In this document: positions 1 to 9,406 of the stretch, piece by piece
Position numbering within the stretch: position 1 is the stretch's first letter
Layout of the letters: every line of letters begins with the position of its first letter
Assembly (NCBI RefSeq): GCF_000378385.1
Contig: NZ_KB899665.1
Location: 168,752-232,751, forward strand
DNA length: 64,000 bases
Source of the DNA: Paenibacillus daejeonensis DSM 15491
GTDB taxonomy: Bacteria > Bacillota > Bacilli > Paenibacillales > Paenibacillaceae
Direction of reading: 5' to 3'
The notes under the pieces: generated by a model
The model's input: the letters and a program-made list of their open reading frames with translations, nothing else
Told to the model about the DNA's origin: nothing
Databases searched by the model: none
Position numbers and translations under genes: made by a program

Positions 1-3000
1 AATATTCCGGATAGGGCATCGGTGCCGGAGGTGATGGTCACCTCCACATCCGCTGCCGTCCAAGAAGACTCCGTTGCATCAATAGTCGGTTCGCTTGGTG
101 CAGTACGGTCAATGCGAACGGTCAACTCGGCTTCTTCGCTGACCAAGCCTGCGTGACTAAACGCTCTTGCACTGACAAGGGTTTCTCCTTCTTCAATAAG
201 AGTCAGTGCATCGGTGTAAGGGGCCCAGTCGAGCGTCACTGCTCCCTCCAGGCGGTATTCAATTCGTGCTACGCCGGAAGGCCCGGCTGGATCTCCAGCT
301 GCTATCGTTACTTTTACAGTTTCGGCAGATGTCCAGTCCTCAGTATCCGCAGTCAACAGCGGCTGAGGAGGGGACGTTAGCTCCAGCAAAAACGATTGGC
401 TCGTGATTTCACTGGAATTGCCGGCTTTGTCAATCGTTCGGGCATCAACTTGTGTCTGGCCTTCCACAGATAGAACAAGTGCTTCGCGATACGCTGTCCA
501 CTCCTGTTCAACTGCGCCGCTCAGCCTATATTCTAATCGATCTATGCCCGACAAGTTGTCTGTCCCTGTGGTGATGCTGATGCTAATAGGCTCGGTATGC
601 CAGCCCTCTTCGTCCGGATGAATCGAAGGCGCCGACGGAGCGGTACGGTCGATCCGGACGATGCTATCAGTAATTTCGCTGACGTTGCCCGCTTCATCGA
701 TCGTCCGTGCATAAACTGTCGTTGCCCCCTCGGCCTGGATAGCAAGCGTCTCATTATATGTCGTCCAGTCCGCAGTCTCAGCGCCGGATAGACGGTACTG
801 CGTATGACGTACACCCGACTGCTCATCACTGCCAGACTGAATCGTCACGTTCACCTGGCTGATACTGAGCCATTCCTCCGCATCGTGTAAGATGACTGGG
901 GAAGTAGGTGCAGTACGGTCGATCCGCACGACAGCTGATCCCACCGAGCTAATATTGCCTGCGTTATCGATGGTCCGAGCTTCGATAGTGGTCTGCCCGG
1001 CAGCCGTAACCGTAACAGCTGAGCTGTAGGTGGTCCAATTGAGCGTAGTCGCACCAGTGAGCCGGTATTCGGTGCGGTTCACCCCGGCCCCTCCTGTGTC
1101 AGCGCCTGCAGCGACGGTCACCTGCACATTGGCGTTGCTCCAGCCAGTCGCCCCCGGCGTCACAGTCGGCGCAGCAGGAGCAGTTCGGTCGATCCGCACG
1201 ACAGCTGATCCCACCGAGCTGATATTGCCCGCGTGGTCAATCGTCCGCGCCTCAATGGTGGTCTGCCCGGCAGCCGTAACCGTGACAGCTGAGCTGTAGG
1301 TGGTCCAATTGAGCGTAGTCGCACCAGTGAGCCGGTATTCGGTGCGGTTCACCCCGGCCCCTCCTGTGTCAGCGCCTGCGGCGACGGTCACCTGCACATT
1401 GGCGTTGCTCCAGCCAGTCGCCCCCGGCGTCACAGTTGGCGCGACAGGGGCGGTTCGGTCGATTCGCACGACAGCTGATCCCACCGAGCTGATATTGCCC
1501 GCGTGATCGATGGTCCGAGCTTCGACAGTTGTCTGCCCCGCGGCCGTAACCGTGACAGCTGAACTGTAGGTGGTCCAATTGAGCGTAGTTGCACCGGTGA
1601 GCCGATACTCGGTACGGTTCACCCCGGCCCCTCCTGTGTCAGCGCCTGCGGCGACGGTCACCTGCACATTGGCGTTGCTCCAGCCAGTCGCCCCCGGGGT
1701 CACAGTTGGCGCAGCAGGCGCAGTACGGTCGATTCGCACGACAGCTGAGCCAAGGGAGCTGATATTGCCAGCGTGGTCAATCGTCCGCGCCTCAATGGTG
1801 GTCTGACCGGCGGCCGTAACCGTGACAGCTGAGCTGTAGGTGGTCCAATTCAGCGTAGTTGCACCGGTGAGCCGATACTCGGTGCGGTTTACCCCGGCAC
1901 CACCAGTGTCGGCGCCTGCGGCGACGGTCACCTGTACGTTAGCGTTGCTCCAGCCAGTCGCCCCCGGCGTCACAGTCGGCGCGGCAGGCGCCGTACGGTC
2001 GATTCGCACGACAGCTGAGCCAAGGGAGCTAATATTGCCCGCGTGATCGATTGTCCGAGCTTCGACAGTTGTCTGCCCCGCGGCCGTAACCGTGACAGCT
2101 GAGCTGTAGGTGGTCCAATTCAGCGTAGTTGCACCGGTGAGCCGATACTCGGTCCGGTTGGCGGTTCGATCAATCCGTACATTAGCTGTAGCTATCGTAC
2201 TCGCGTTCCCTGCCTTGTCGATCGTTCGGGCGCTGACCGTCGTCTGCCCGGCATTGGAGATGTCAATGGAGCTCCCTGGCGGATAGACCGTCCAGTCCAG
2301 TGTGCTTGCACCGGTAAGTCGGTACTCCGTCCGATCCACGCCGGAACCGGTGTCGGTCCCTGGGGTGAGGGTGAAGGAGGCGTTGCCGCTTATCCACCCT
2401 GTAGGCAATCCGTTAATCGACGGTGCGGTTGGCGGGTCAAAATCGAAGGTTAGCTTATAAACTGTATAATTTTCCTCCCACGTATCGCTGAAGTAACCGC
2501 CCATGACGTAAACATCTCCTGAACCGGTTACGACCATACTGGGGTTTATCAGTCCGACGGCTGTCGGCGCATCTTGTGTCCAGACATTAGTAACGGGGTC
2601 GTAGAGATGAAAATTTCGATTGCCCATGACGAGAACCTTGCCATTGGGAAGTGTCACCTGTGCATGTCTGAAATATGAGTCCCATCCCTGATAAGGAAGT
2701 GCGGCCGCCTGGCTCCAAGTGTTGGTGGCTGGGTCGTAGATATAGCTCTCAAAGCTGTAGACATAACCACTCTGCCCGCCTGTAACAAGTACCCTTCCAT
2801 CCAGAAGGGTGCTTTGCGCTGCGAAATAAAGAGGCTTTGGTAACTTGGCACCTTCACTCCAGCTGTTGGTCGCCGGGTTGTACAGATAGACACTATCGAA
2901 CATTGGATCTGCCCCACCAGCTATTTGAGGAGCTCCCCCGGCAATCATCACCCGCCCGTCATTCAGGGTACTCTGCGAGTTCCCGAATATAGTCTTGGGC

Positions 3001-3431
3001 AGGCTGGCCGCGTTGCTCCAGCTGTTGGATTGAGGATTGTAGATCAGGGGCGTGGCGTTGTAGACAGACCCCACGCCGTTCTGAAAAAAACTACCGCCTG
3101 TTGCCATCACTCTCCCATCCTGGAGCTGGGATTGACGATGATACGAGCGCTGCAGCGCAGGTGCATGTGTAGCCCATGTCCCAGTGCCAGGTTGATAGAT
3201 GGGGGAATGCGGCGCAGAGGCATTGTTATTCGTCCGCCGGCCGCCCGTCACCAGAATTTGATTGCCCAGGGGTACAGCTGACCACCCGCTGACGTTCAGA
3301 GGAACATTAACTGAGGAGGGCAGAGCTTCCATCATGACCGCGGCCCGGGCCTGGCTGCTCCAGCCGGCAGGCAGGTACCAGCTGATGAGGAGCAACAGCA
3401 GAAGCCCCAACCCAATTTTACGTTTCAACAT
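1..3431 (-). CDS. Large secreted kelch and Ig-like repeat protein (N-terminal 1143 residues; C-terminus outside window)
   Basis: The minus-strand frame is open from the ATG at 3431 to the window edge, so the protein is longer than 1143 residues. A GAAAGGAG ribosome binding site precedes the start. Residues 1-30 form a signal peptide (MLKRK, a leucine-rich core, then a QARA-type cleavage site). Residues about 35-325 contain kelch-like blades with the recurrent pattern YNPATNSWS followed by GGRVLVTGG, predicting a beta-propeller. From about residue 330 on come Ig-like/OmpL47-type modules of about 90 residues built on EYRLTGA, VEARTIDHAGN and VRIDRTAP. Several modules are almost identical in DNA. 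The protein is probably a cell-surface or secreted adhesin or carbohydrate-associated factor; the substrate cannot be told from this part. Kelch and repeat assignments are from motif reading only. Confidence 0.85.
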   Translation of the reverse strand, partial: MLKRKIGLGLLLLLLISWYLPAGWSSQARAAVMMEALPSSVNVPLNVSGWSAVPLGNQILVTGGRRTNNNASAPHSPIYQPGTGTWATHAPALQRSYHRQSQLQDGRVMATGGSFFQNGVGSVYNATPLIYNPQSNSWSNAASLPKTIFGNSQSTLNDGRVMIAGGAPQIAGGADPMFDSVYLYNPATNSWSEGAKLPKPLYFAAQSTLLDGRVLVTGGQSGYVYSFESYIYDPATNTWSQAAALPYQGWDSYFRHAQVTLPNGKVLVMGNRNFHLYDPVTNVWTQDAPTAVGLINPSMVVTGSGDVYVMGGYFSDTWEENYTVYKLTFDFDPPTAPSINGLPTGWISGNASFTLTPGTDTGSGVDRTEYRLTGASTLDWTVYPPGSSIDISNAGQTTVSARTIDKAGNASTIATANVRIDRTANRTEYRLTGATTLNWTTYSSAVTVTAAGQTTVEARTIDHAGNISSLGSAVVRIDRTAPAAPTVTPGATGWSNANVQVTVAAGADTGGAGVNRTEYRLTGATTLNWTTYSSAVTVTAAGQTTIEARTIDHAGNISSLGSAVVRIDRTAPAAPTVTPGATGWSNANVQVTVAAGADTGGAGVNRTEYRLTGATTLNWTTYSSAVTVTAAGQTTVEARTIDHAGNISSVGSAVVRIDRTAPVAPTVTPGATGWSNANVQVTVAAGADTGGAGVNRTEYRLTGATTLNWTTYSSAVTVTAAGQTTIEARTIDHAGNISSVGSAVVRIDRTAPAAPTVTPGATGWSNANVQVTVAAGADTGGAGVNRTEYRLTGATTLNWTTYSSAVTVTAAGQTTIEARTIDNAGNISSVGSAVVRIDRTAPTSPVILHDAEEWLSISQVNVTIQSGSDEQSGVRHTQYRLSGAETADWTTYNETLAIQAEGATTVYARTIDEAGNVSEITDSIVRIDRTAPSAPSIHPDEEGWHTEPISISITTGTDNLSGIDRLEYRLSGAVEQEWTAYREALVLSVEGQTQVDARTIDKAGNSSEITSQSFLLELTSPPQPLLTADTEDWTSAETVKVTIAAGDPAGPSGVARIEYRLEGAVTLDWAPYTDALTLIEEGETLVSARAFSHAGLVSEEAELTVRIDRTAPSEPTIDATESSWTAADVEVTITSGTDALSGI
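1030..2160 (-). repeat. Near-identical 270-bp coding tandem repeats, last copy broken
   Basis: Within the large secreted protein, units of exactly 270 bp (90 codons) recur at about 1030, 1300, 1570 and 1840, and a fifth copy starts near 2106. They differ by only scattered bases. The copy nearest the protein N-terminus is shortened: at about 2160 the code goes directly from RIDRTA to NRTEYRL, skipping the roughly 33 residues that separate these motifs in the complete units, without loss of frame. This suggests recent duplication, gene conversion and an in-frame deletion. Confidence 0.9.
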
Positions 3432-3560
3432 ATACGCTCCTTTCACAAAAACTGAGTATGCCAAGGGCAATATACCATCGTTGTAGCGTCCAGAATATTG
3501 ACGAATGTTAATTGGTGCGCAAATCCCATAAGAAATCCGCCCGTGAGTGAAGAGGAACTG

Positions 3561-3569
3561 TGCTATAAT
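3561..3569 (+). promoter_or_regulatory. Extended -10 promoter for the MFS gene
   Basis: TGCTATAAT is a TGn-extended perfect -10 hexamer about 80 bp upstream of the MFS start. No good -35 is present at 17 bp, which is common for extended -10 promoters. The rest of 3432-3650 is the intergenic space between divergent genes and shows nothing else clear. Confidence 0.5.
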
Positions 3570-3650
3570 GTGCAGAGCAATCATCTATGCCAAAAATGAT
3601 ATGAAAAAGAAAAAGAACCCCGCAGCTAATACGCCGGGGACGGAAGGACG

Positions 3651-4883
3651 ATGGCTGTCATGCTGGGATTATCGCGGTTGGCATGGAGACGTGGCTCTGT
3701 TCCGCCGGAAAAGAAGCTGTCGAAGGACGCGGTGACATCGCTGATTATCCACGGGTGCTTCCAATTCGGAGCCTCGATGTCCGCTCTCTTCCTCAACTTG
3801 TATCTGTGGCGTCTGACCGGCGACTTGCTTGTCAATGGCTTCTACAACATTATTGTGTTCGTGTGTACGCCGCTCGCCTTTGCGCTTGGCGGGTGGATAG
3901 CCAAGAAAAAGGACCGGATGGTGACCTATCGTCTGGGCATTGTACTCATTGCTGTATTCTATCTCGGCGTTATCATCGCGCAGGAAAGCGTTGTTGATTA
4001 TTACGTCGCTTTTGCGGTCTTCAGCGGTCTGGCTCAGGGCTTCTACTGGACCGGTTACCTCGTACTGATGTACGACGTCTCAACCGACACGAACCGGATT
4101 CGGTTCCTGGCCATCAATATGATGGTGTTCAACGGGGCGGGACTTGCGGGTCCGGCACTGGCCGGCTATATCATCCAACTGAGCGAGGGGCTGTCGGGTT
4201 ACATACTGACATTTGGCATCGCTTTCGTCAGCTTTTTCGTGGCGGCCATCATCAGCTTCCGTATTCCACTCATTACCTCGCATCACCGAACGTATTACTT
4301 GAAGCTGGTGGGGGCAGTCATCAAGCGCAACAAGGCGTGGCTGCTGTCGCTGTTCGGTTTTCTGGTATTGGGCCTGCTGCAGGGGATTATGCTCTTCCTG
4401 CCTAATATTCTCCTGTTTCAGACCGTGGGAAGGGAGGACTGGGTCGGGTATCTGGGCGTGTTGTTTGCTTTTCTGACCGTGGTAACGGGATTTATCATCT
4501 CCCGCAAGGCCAAGGAGGAGCATGCGCACCGGTATGTGACGTACTCGTCGCTGGGTGTTATTTGTGGAGCGTCAGTCCTGCTCATCGAGATCAGTACGTG
4601 GTCGGTTATTACCTTCATGATCGTGTTCTCGCTCTGCAATCCGCTGACGATCAATACGCTGACTTCGTATTATTACCGGATTATGGGGACGCTGCCCCTG
4701 AAGGGACAGCTGAGAATCGAGTCGGTGGTCATGCGCGAGGTGTTCGTCAATGCCGGCCGGGTGCTATCCATCTTCATGCTGCTGTTGTTCGCACGCGATG
4801 TCAACTCGTTCGCACTGCCGCTTGTCTTGGTGGGCGTAGCGTTGATGCAGTTGAATCTAATCTGGCTTGTCAAGCGGCGCTAG
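3651..4883 (+). CDS. MFS transporter, 410 aa
   Basis: An integral membrane protein of the major facilitator superfamily with about twelve hydrophobic segments and short basic loops, for example GGWIAKKKDR after the second or third helix, which resembles the MFS loop 2-3 signature G-x-x-x-D/K-R. Family members are proton-driven transporters of small molecules or drugs; no substrate can be assigned. The start ATG at 3651 follows GGAAGGACG at short spacing and an extended -10 promoter lies upstream. The gene converges with the AraC-family gene at 4956, and the 72 bp between them contain no convincing terminator hairpin. Confidence 0.85.
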   Translation: MAVMLGLSRLAWRRGSVPPEKKLSKDAVTSLIIHGCFQFGASMSALFLNLYLWRLTGDLLVNGFYNIIVFVCTPLAFALGGWIAKKKDRMVTYRLGIVLIAVFYLGVIIAQESVVDYYVAFAVFSGLAQGFYWTGYLVLMYDVSTDTNRIRFLAINMMVFNGAGLAGPALAGYIIQLSEGLSGYILTFGIAFVSFFVAAIISFRIPLITSHHRTYYLKLVGAVIKRNKAWLLSLFGFLVLGLLQGIMLFLPNILLFQTVGREDWVGYLGVLFAFLTVVTGFIISRKAKEEHAHRYVTYSSLGVICGASVLLIEISTWSVITFMIVFSLCNPLTINTLTSYYYRIMGTLPLKGQLRIESVVMREVFVNAGRVLSIFMLLLFARDVNSFALPLVLVGVALMQLNLIWLVKRR

Positions 4884-4955
4884 TTGTGAGGCAAGGTACC
4901 GGCGCGCGTCCGGCAGCATGACGGCGATCGGACGACCACATCGCTGCTGACAGAA

Positions 4956-5780
4956 TCAGTTGAGCATGCGGAATTGCTGGGGTGTCAGTCCAGTGCGCTT
5001 GCGGAACGTGGCGACAAAATGGCTCGGATCCCGAAACCCGACTTGCGTCGCGATGGTGCTCACCGTCAGTTCCCGATCCCGGATGAGCAGCTCCTTGGCT
5101 TTGCGGATGCGGAGATTGAGCAGATAGGCATAAGGAGCAAGGCCAAAGGCGCGGCGGAACAGCTCCCCCAGCCTCCGGCTGGAGAGGCCGAGCTGCATAG
5201 CCAGCTCGGTTAAGCCTAGCCCAGGGTCATCCAATTGGGATTCCATCGCTGCAATAACCGGCCTGAGCTGCTCCAGCTGCAGGGAGAAGGCGACGCTTCC
5301 CTGTGGCTTGCCGTATTTGCTAAGCGTCACCAGGAACCGGTACACCTCGCTGGTAGCCGTCAAGCCGAATACATCCTCGGCCTGCTCCAGTTTCTCCAGC
5401 AGCTTCTCCATCCGCCAGGGCATATCTGACTCCCAACGATAGTATGCGGACCGCTCCATATCGAGCGACTGCAACAGCGGCAAGGCCATCGGCCCGTCAA
5501 AGGTCAAATACATCGTCTGCCAGACATCAGATGTAGCCTCGTAGCTGTGGGGAACATGCGGGAGGAGCAATACGCCGCTGCTGGGGGTCAGCTCAATCGA
5601 GTTGCCTTCGAAGCGAATCACGCCTTCGCCCGCAGTCGTCTGGATCCAATGATAGTAGGGAAACCCCGCTGGCCGGCTGATCGGCTCCTGGGTGGTGTTA
5701 TGACCGATGCTCTCGGCAAACAAAGGCAGCGATTGCTCGTTAAATGGGGTGAGTTCTAGGCGGCGGTGGGGTCGAATCAT
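4956..5780 (-). CDS. AraC-family transcriptional regulator, 274 aa
   Basis: The N-terminal part is a cupin-like sensing domain (motif SSGVLLLPHVPHSY, residues about 67-80). The C-terminal 100 residues hold the double helix-turn-helix of AraC/XylS proteins, ending with the signature VGFRDPSHFVATFRKRTGLTPQQFR. The start at 5780 follows AAAGGAGACGCACCC. A longer reading frame extends upstream to 7223, but that part is antisense to the GH42 gene and is not coding. It is divergently transcribed from the GH42 beta-galactosidase, 135 bp away, and is its likely sugar-responsive activator; this is inferred from position. Confidence 0.9.
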   Translation of the reverse strand: MIRPHRRLELTPFNEQSLPLFAESIGHNTTQEPISRPAGFPYYHWIQTTAGEGVIRFEGNSIELTPSSGVLLLPHVPHSYEATSDVWQTMYLTFDGPMALPLLQSLDMERSAYYRWESDMPWRMEKLLEKLEQAEDVFGLTATSEVYRFLVTLSKYGKPQGSVAFSLQLEQLRPVIAAMESQLDDPGLGLTELAMQLGLSSRRLGELFRRAFGLAPYAYLLNLRIRKAKELLIRDRELTVSTIATQVGFRDPSHFVATFRKRTGLTPQQFRMLN

Positions 5781-5915
5781 GGGTGCGTCTCCTTTGTCGA
5801 TGCCGGGCTTCCGGATTATGATAGGCTGGTGCAGATATCTTATATTTATCAGGGGAATCGTGAACGTATACAATAGGAAGATAGTTATATCCCAATGATA
5901 AAGGAAGTGTCTAAT

Positions 5916-7943
5916 ATGATCAACGAGAAGCTGCCAAAAATCTGGTACGGCGGCGATTATAACCCCGAGCAGTGGGAAGCGGATGTATGGGACGAGGATA
6001 TCCGCATCTTCAAGCTGGCCGGAATTGACGTAGCGACGCTGAATGTATTCTCCTGGGCGATGATTCAGCCGGACGAAGAAACCTATGACTTCTCCTTCCT
6101 GGACGAGACGATCGACCGTCTGTATAAGAACGGCATTTATACCTGTCTGGCTACGGCTACAGGTGCGCACCCGGCCTGGATGGCCAAGCGTTATCCTGAC
6201 GTCACGCGGGTGGACTATGAGGGACGCAAGCGCAAGTTCGGCGGACGTCACAATTCCTGCCCGAGCTCGCCAACCTACCGTCTCTACTCCGAACGCATGG
6301 CAGACAAGCTGGGTGAGCGGTATAAGGATCATCCGGGCGTCCTGATCTGGCATATTTCCAACGAATACGGCGGCTATTGCTACTGCGATAACTGCGCTGC
6401 GGGCTTCCGCAATTGGCTGCAGGACCGTTATGGCGATCTGGATAAGCTGAATAAAGCCTGGAACACCCGTTTCTGGGGCCATACGTTCTATGACTGGGAC
6501 GAAATCGTACCGCCCAACGCGCTGAGCGAGGAGTGGAACGGCAACCGCACGAACTTCCAGGGGATCTCGCTGGATTACCGTCGTTTCCAATCGTGGAGTC
6601 TGCTGGAGTGCTACAAGCTGGAGTACAATGCCGTCAAAAAGCATACGCCGGACCTGCCGGTCACTACGAACCTGATGGGCACGTACCCGGAGCTCGATTA
6701 TTTCGAATGGGCCAAGCATATGGATGTTGTCTCTTGGGACAATTATCCGTCGCTCGATACGCCTTACAGCTACACAGCGATGGTACATGACCTGATGCGC
6801 GGTCTCAAAAGCGGCCAGCCATTCATGCTGATGGAGCAAACGCCGAGCCAGCAAAACTGGCAGGCCTACAACTCCCTGAAGCGCCCGGGCGTGATGCGTC
6901 TCTGGAGTTACCAGGCGGTAGCGCGCGGCGCTGACACGGTGTTGTTCTTCCAGCTGCGCCGCTCGATTGGCGCCTGCGAGAAATATCATGGTGCGGTTAT
7001 TGAGCATGTGGGCCACGAGAATACACGCGTATTCCGTGAGTGCGCAGAGCTGGGCCAGGAGCTGGGCAAGCTGTCGGATCAGATTCTGGACGCCAGAGTG
7101 GATGCCAAGGTTGCGATCGTATTCGACTGGGAAAATCGGTGGGCTGTCGAGCTCTCCAGTGGACCGTCGGTCGCGCTGAAGTACGTAGATGAAGTGCACA
7201 AGTATTATGATGCCTTGTTCCAACAGAATATCCAGGTAGACATGGTCGGCGTGGAAGAGGAGCTGAGCGGCTACGATATCGTGATCGCACCAGTGCTGTA
7301 CATGATCAAGCCGGGTTATGCGCAGAAGCTAGAGACGTTTGTGAAGGGCGGCGGCACCTTCCTGACCACGTTCTTCAGCGGCATCGTGAACGAGAGTGAT
7401 CTCGTGACAACAGGCGGCTATCCGGGCGAGCTGCGCTCGTTGCTCGGCATTTGGGCTGAGGAGATTGACGCGCTGTTCCCGGGCCATACCAATCAAATTG
7501 TGATGGAGCAGCCGTGGGGCGCACTGAAGGACAGCTATTCCTGCAGCATCCTCTGCGATCTGATCCATGCCGAAGGCGCCGAGGTACTGGCACGTTACGG
7601 CGAGGATTTCTATAAGGGGATGCCAGTTGCTACGGTCAACCGTTTTGGCGAGGGCAAGGCGTATTATATTGCCTCCAGTCCAGACGCCGCGTTCCTGCAA
7701 GGGCTGCTGGCCAATCTGTGCGAGGAGAAAGGCATTCGTCCGCTGCTGCCGCGCAGTGAAGGCATCGAAGTGACGGCACGCACCAAGGACGGTCGTGAGC
7801 TGCTGTTCGTCCTCAATCACCAGGCCGAAGCGGGCGTGGTTGAGGCGGGAGAGACCAGTTACATCGATCTGCTCACCGACCGTACGTTATCCGGCGCCAT
7901 CGAAGTACCGGCCAAAGGTGTGCTGATTCTGGCACAGGCTTAA
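5916..7943 (+). CDS. Beta-galactosidase, glycoside hydrolase family 42, 675 aa
   Basis: Hydrolyses terminal beta-galactosides, probably in the cytoplasm as no signal peptide is present. Family GH42 is shown by YGGDYNPEQW near the N-terminus, the acid/base glutamate in HISNEYGG (Glu150), and the likely nucleophile in FMLMEQTPSQQNW (Glu307). Cys115, Cys155, Cys157 and Cys160 fit the zinc cluster of many GH42 trimers. Length is normal for the family. I chose ATG 5916 because AAAGGAAG lies 9-10 bases upstream; an in-frame ATG at 5895 has no such site. Divergent from an AraC regulator and followed by a strong terminator, so probably monocistronic. Substrates in this family are often galacto-oligosaccharides rather than lactose. 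Confidence 0.95.
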   Translation: MINEKLPKIWYGGDYNPEQWEADVWDEDIRIFKLAGIDVATLNVFSWAMIQPDEETYDFSFLDETIDRLYKNGIYTCLATATGAHPAWMAKRYPDVTRVDYEGRKRKFGGRHNSCPSSPTYRLYSERMADKLGERYKDHPGVLIWHISNEYGGYCYCDNCAAGFRNWLQDRYGDLDKLNKAWNTRFWGHTFYDWDEIVPPNALSEEWNGNRTNFQGISLDYRRFQSWSLLECYKLEYNAVKKHTPDLPVTTNLMGTYPELDYFEWAKHMDVVSWDNYPSLDTPYSYTAMVHDLMRGLKSGQPFMLMEQTPSQQNWQAYNSLKRPGVMRLWSYQAVARGADTVLFFQLRRSIGACEKYHGAVIEHVGHENTRVFRECAELGQELGKLSDQILDARVDAKVAIVFDWENRWAVELSSGPSVALKYVDEVHKYYDALFQQNIQVDMVGVEEELSGYDIVIAPVLYMIKPGYAQKLETFVKGGGTFLTTFFSGIVNESDLVTTGGYPGELRSLLGIWAEEIDALFPGHTNQIVMEQPWGALKDSYSCSILCDLIHAEGAEVLARYGEDFYKGMPVATVNRFGEGKAYYIASSPDAAFLQGLLANLCEEKGIRPLLPRSEGIEVTARTKDGRELLFVLNHQAEAGVVEAGETSYIDLLTDRTLSGAIEVPAKGVLILAQA

Positions 7944-7974
7944 TTGAACGTTCTTTACATTGCATATAGACGAA

Positions 7975-8004
7975 CAGGCCCTGCCAGCTGGTAGGGTCTG
8001 TTTT
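7975..8004 (+). terminator. Rho-independent terminator of the GH42 gene
   Basis: A 13-bp stem with two G-T pairs (CAGGCCCTGCCAG against CTGGTAGGGTCTG) is followed by TTTT, 32 bp after the stop codon. Confidence 0.8.
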
Positions 8005-8184
8005 GCTTGAAAACCGCGAATGGATCTACTGGCTCGTAAGCACGCGCTGAGGGGCGAAGAAGTTAGTTCTGGTTGTTACTTGTGAGGGGGTGACTGTCGG
8101 CGAAGCTCGATAGATGCGGTGATGGTGCTAAGATGCGGCGATTGGAGTGGCGTGTGCGATGGTGTGTGTGCAGCAACAGGGGGA

Positions 8185-8372
8185 TGTAAAGACAAAAATG
8201 CAGTTAATTCTAGCCTCAGGGGGCATATCTCGGCTCGTAAGGTCAAAAGTGCAGTTAATCTCTCTCAAATATCCATATATTTCAATAAAAGACCGGATTA
8301 GTTGTACTTTTGACGCTAATCTCGTCATGTCGCTAGTATCGAGGGTTATTAACTGCACTTTTGTCTTTAAGT
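8185..8372. repeat. Intergenic 51-bp repeat, two copies facing two inverted copies (locus G)
   Basis: GACAAAAATGCAGTTAAT at 8191 and GTCAAAAGTGCAGTTAAT at 8242 are 51 bp apart. Inverted counterparts carrying CTTTTGAC at 8307 and CTTTTGTC at 8358 are again 51 bp apart. The whole is an imperfect palindrome of about 180 bp that could fold into a long hairpin. Read in the TAACT direction, the units show TAACT, then 13 bases similar to GCACTTTTGTCTT, then TA. Short frames across it are by-products. The rest of 8005-8668 has no gene that I can support. Confidence 0.75.
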
Positions 8373-8633
8373 GGCAGATGCAGAAGGTCCAGATGTCCCT
8401 AGTCCCGACCTGGGCATGCGAGTTGCTGAACATATTCTCTACTAGCTGAGACTATAACGTTCCAGCGAAAGCGCCCCAGCTCTTACTCATCCGGGAACGC
8501 TAACGCTCGAGTACCATATTTACAGGGGGTTGCAAGAGATGAACGACATCCTTGCCGTCGCCTCACTCGGCTTGCGCTTCATAAAATCGTACCCAGATGT
8601 TCACATTCCTGCTCTTATTTCCAGTCGATTACG

Positions 8634-8639
8634 ATATAA
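8634..8639 (+). promoter_or_regulatory. Possible -10 element upstream of the TVP38-type gene
   Basis: A TATAAT hexamer occurs in GATTACGATATAATAGAG. The matching -35 region is poor. If it is used, the transcript begins downstream of the ATG at 8597 and translation must start later, which favours the start near 8669. Confidence 0.35.
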
Positions 8640-8668
8640 TAGAGAAGACTAACTCCGCAGTTGCCGGG

Positions 8669-9316
8669 ATGATGCGGGATTTAAACCGGACAGGGTGGGA
8701 TAATGTGCAGGAATGGATAGAGACCTCAATCGAACAACTGATCAAGCTGACAGGGCTGCATGGCTACTCCCTGCTGCTTGTAACGTTTCCTCTGGCCCTG
8801 ATACAAGGGATTATTACGATCTTCCCGTTCGCAACGCTGCTGCTGCTTCATGTGACTTCCTTCGGCTGGTTTGAGGGGATGATGATTAGTTGGGCGGCGG
8901 GCACGATGGCGAGCGTGGCGTGTTTTTATTTAAGCCGGACACTGCTGAGCAATTGGATTGATCGACGCTTTGGCGAACGACTGCTGAAATACCGCAAGTG
9001 GCAGACCCGGATGAATAACTATGGCGTATGGGTCGTCATTCTGCTGCGGTCGCTGCCGTTTGTGCCTAGCAATATTGTGTCCATTATGGCTGCCGTTTCG
9101 CCCCTTAAGCCGCTGGCTTATATCTGGTCGACGACGGTAGGGATGTTTTCGCAGGTGTGGCTGTTTATGTTGTTAACGGCGGAAGTTATCTTTCCAGAGA
9201 AAGAAATCCGCCCGATGTGGATGGGATACATAACTTTTTGCGGCGTATTGGTGCTTATTCTGATCGTCGTGCTGCTGCTGGACCGCCAACGCGGTGAGAC
9301 CGGTACGGAGGTGTGA
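8669..9316 (+). CDS. TVP38/TMEM64 (SNARE-associated, DedA-related) membrane protein, about 215 aa
   Basis: A polytopic membrane protein of the VTT-domain family. The diagnostic parts are the hydrophobic segment LLLVTFPLALIQGIITIFP, the loop GTMASVACFYLSR, and the re-entrant motif LLRSLPFVPSNIVSIMAAVS. Family members are proposed lipid scramblases or transport proteins; the role here is not known. The start is uncertain: the frame is open back to ATG 8597, but a TATAAT lies between, so ATG 8669 is listed. GTG 8705, preceded by GGGTGGG, is another possibility. Monocistronic by position, followed by an aldolase gene on the same strand. Confidence 0.75.
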   Translation: MMRDLNRTGWDNVQEWIETSIEQLIKLTGLHGYSLLLVTFPLALIQGIITIFPFATLLLLHVTSFGWFEGMMISWAAGTMASVACFYLSRTLLSNWIDRRFGERLLKYRKWQTRMNNYGVWVVILLRSLPFVPSNIVSIMAAVSPLKPLAYIWSTTVGMFSQVWLFMLLTAEVIFPEKEIRPMWMGYITFCGVLVLILIVVLLLDRQRGETGTEV

Positions 9317-9406
9317 GCAATGGACACCCTCGTAACTGGTCATTTCTTTCTTGTCAGGCCTGGTCTATAATGAGAGAGGATTAAGATACGGTCTGGAGGC
9401 GTAAAA

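Noticed and set aside
1030-2046. Repeated plus-strand frames beginning MVQLSVVAPVSR
   Set aside because: They are shadows of the minus-strand Ig-like repeats, which form one continuous 1143-codon frame with a signal peptide.
4956-7223. A 755-residue minus-strand frame containing the AraC regulator
   Set aside because: Only the last 274 residues resemble a protein family; the rest is the antisense of the GH42 gene. A proper ribosome binding site and ATG exist at 5780.
8119-8449. Short frames within the 8.2-kb palindrome
   Set aside because: They run through the inverted repeats, lack ribosome binding sites and show no protein-like composition.
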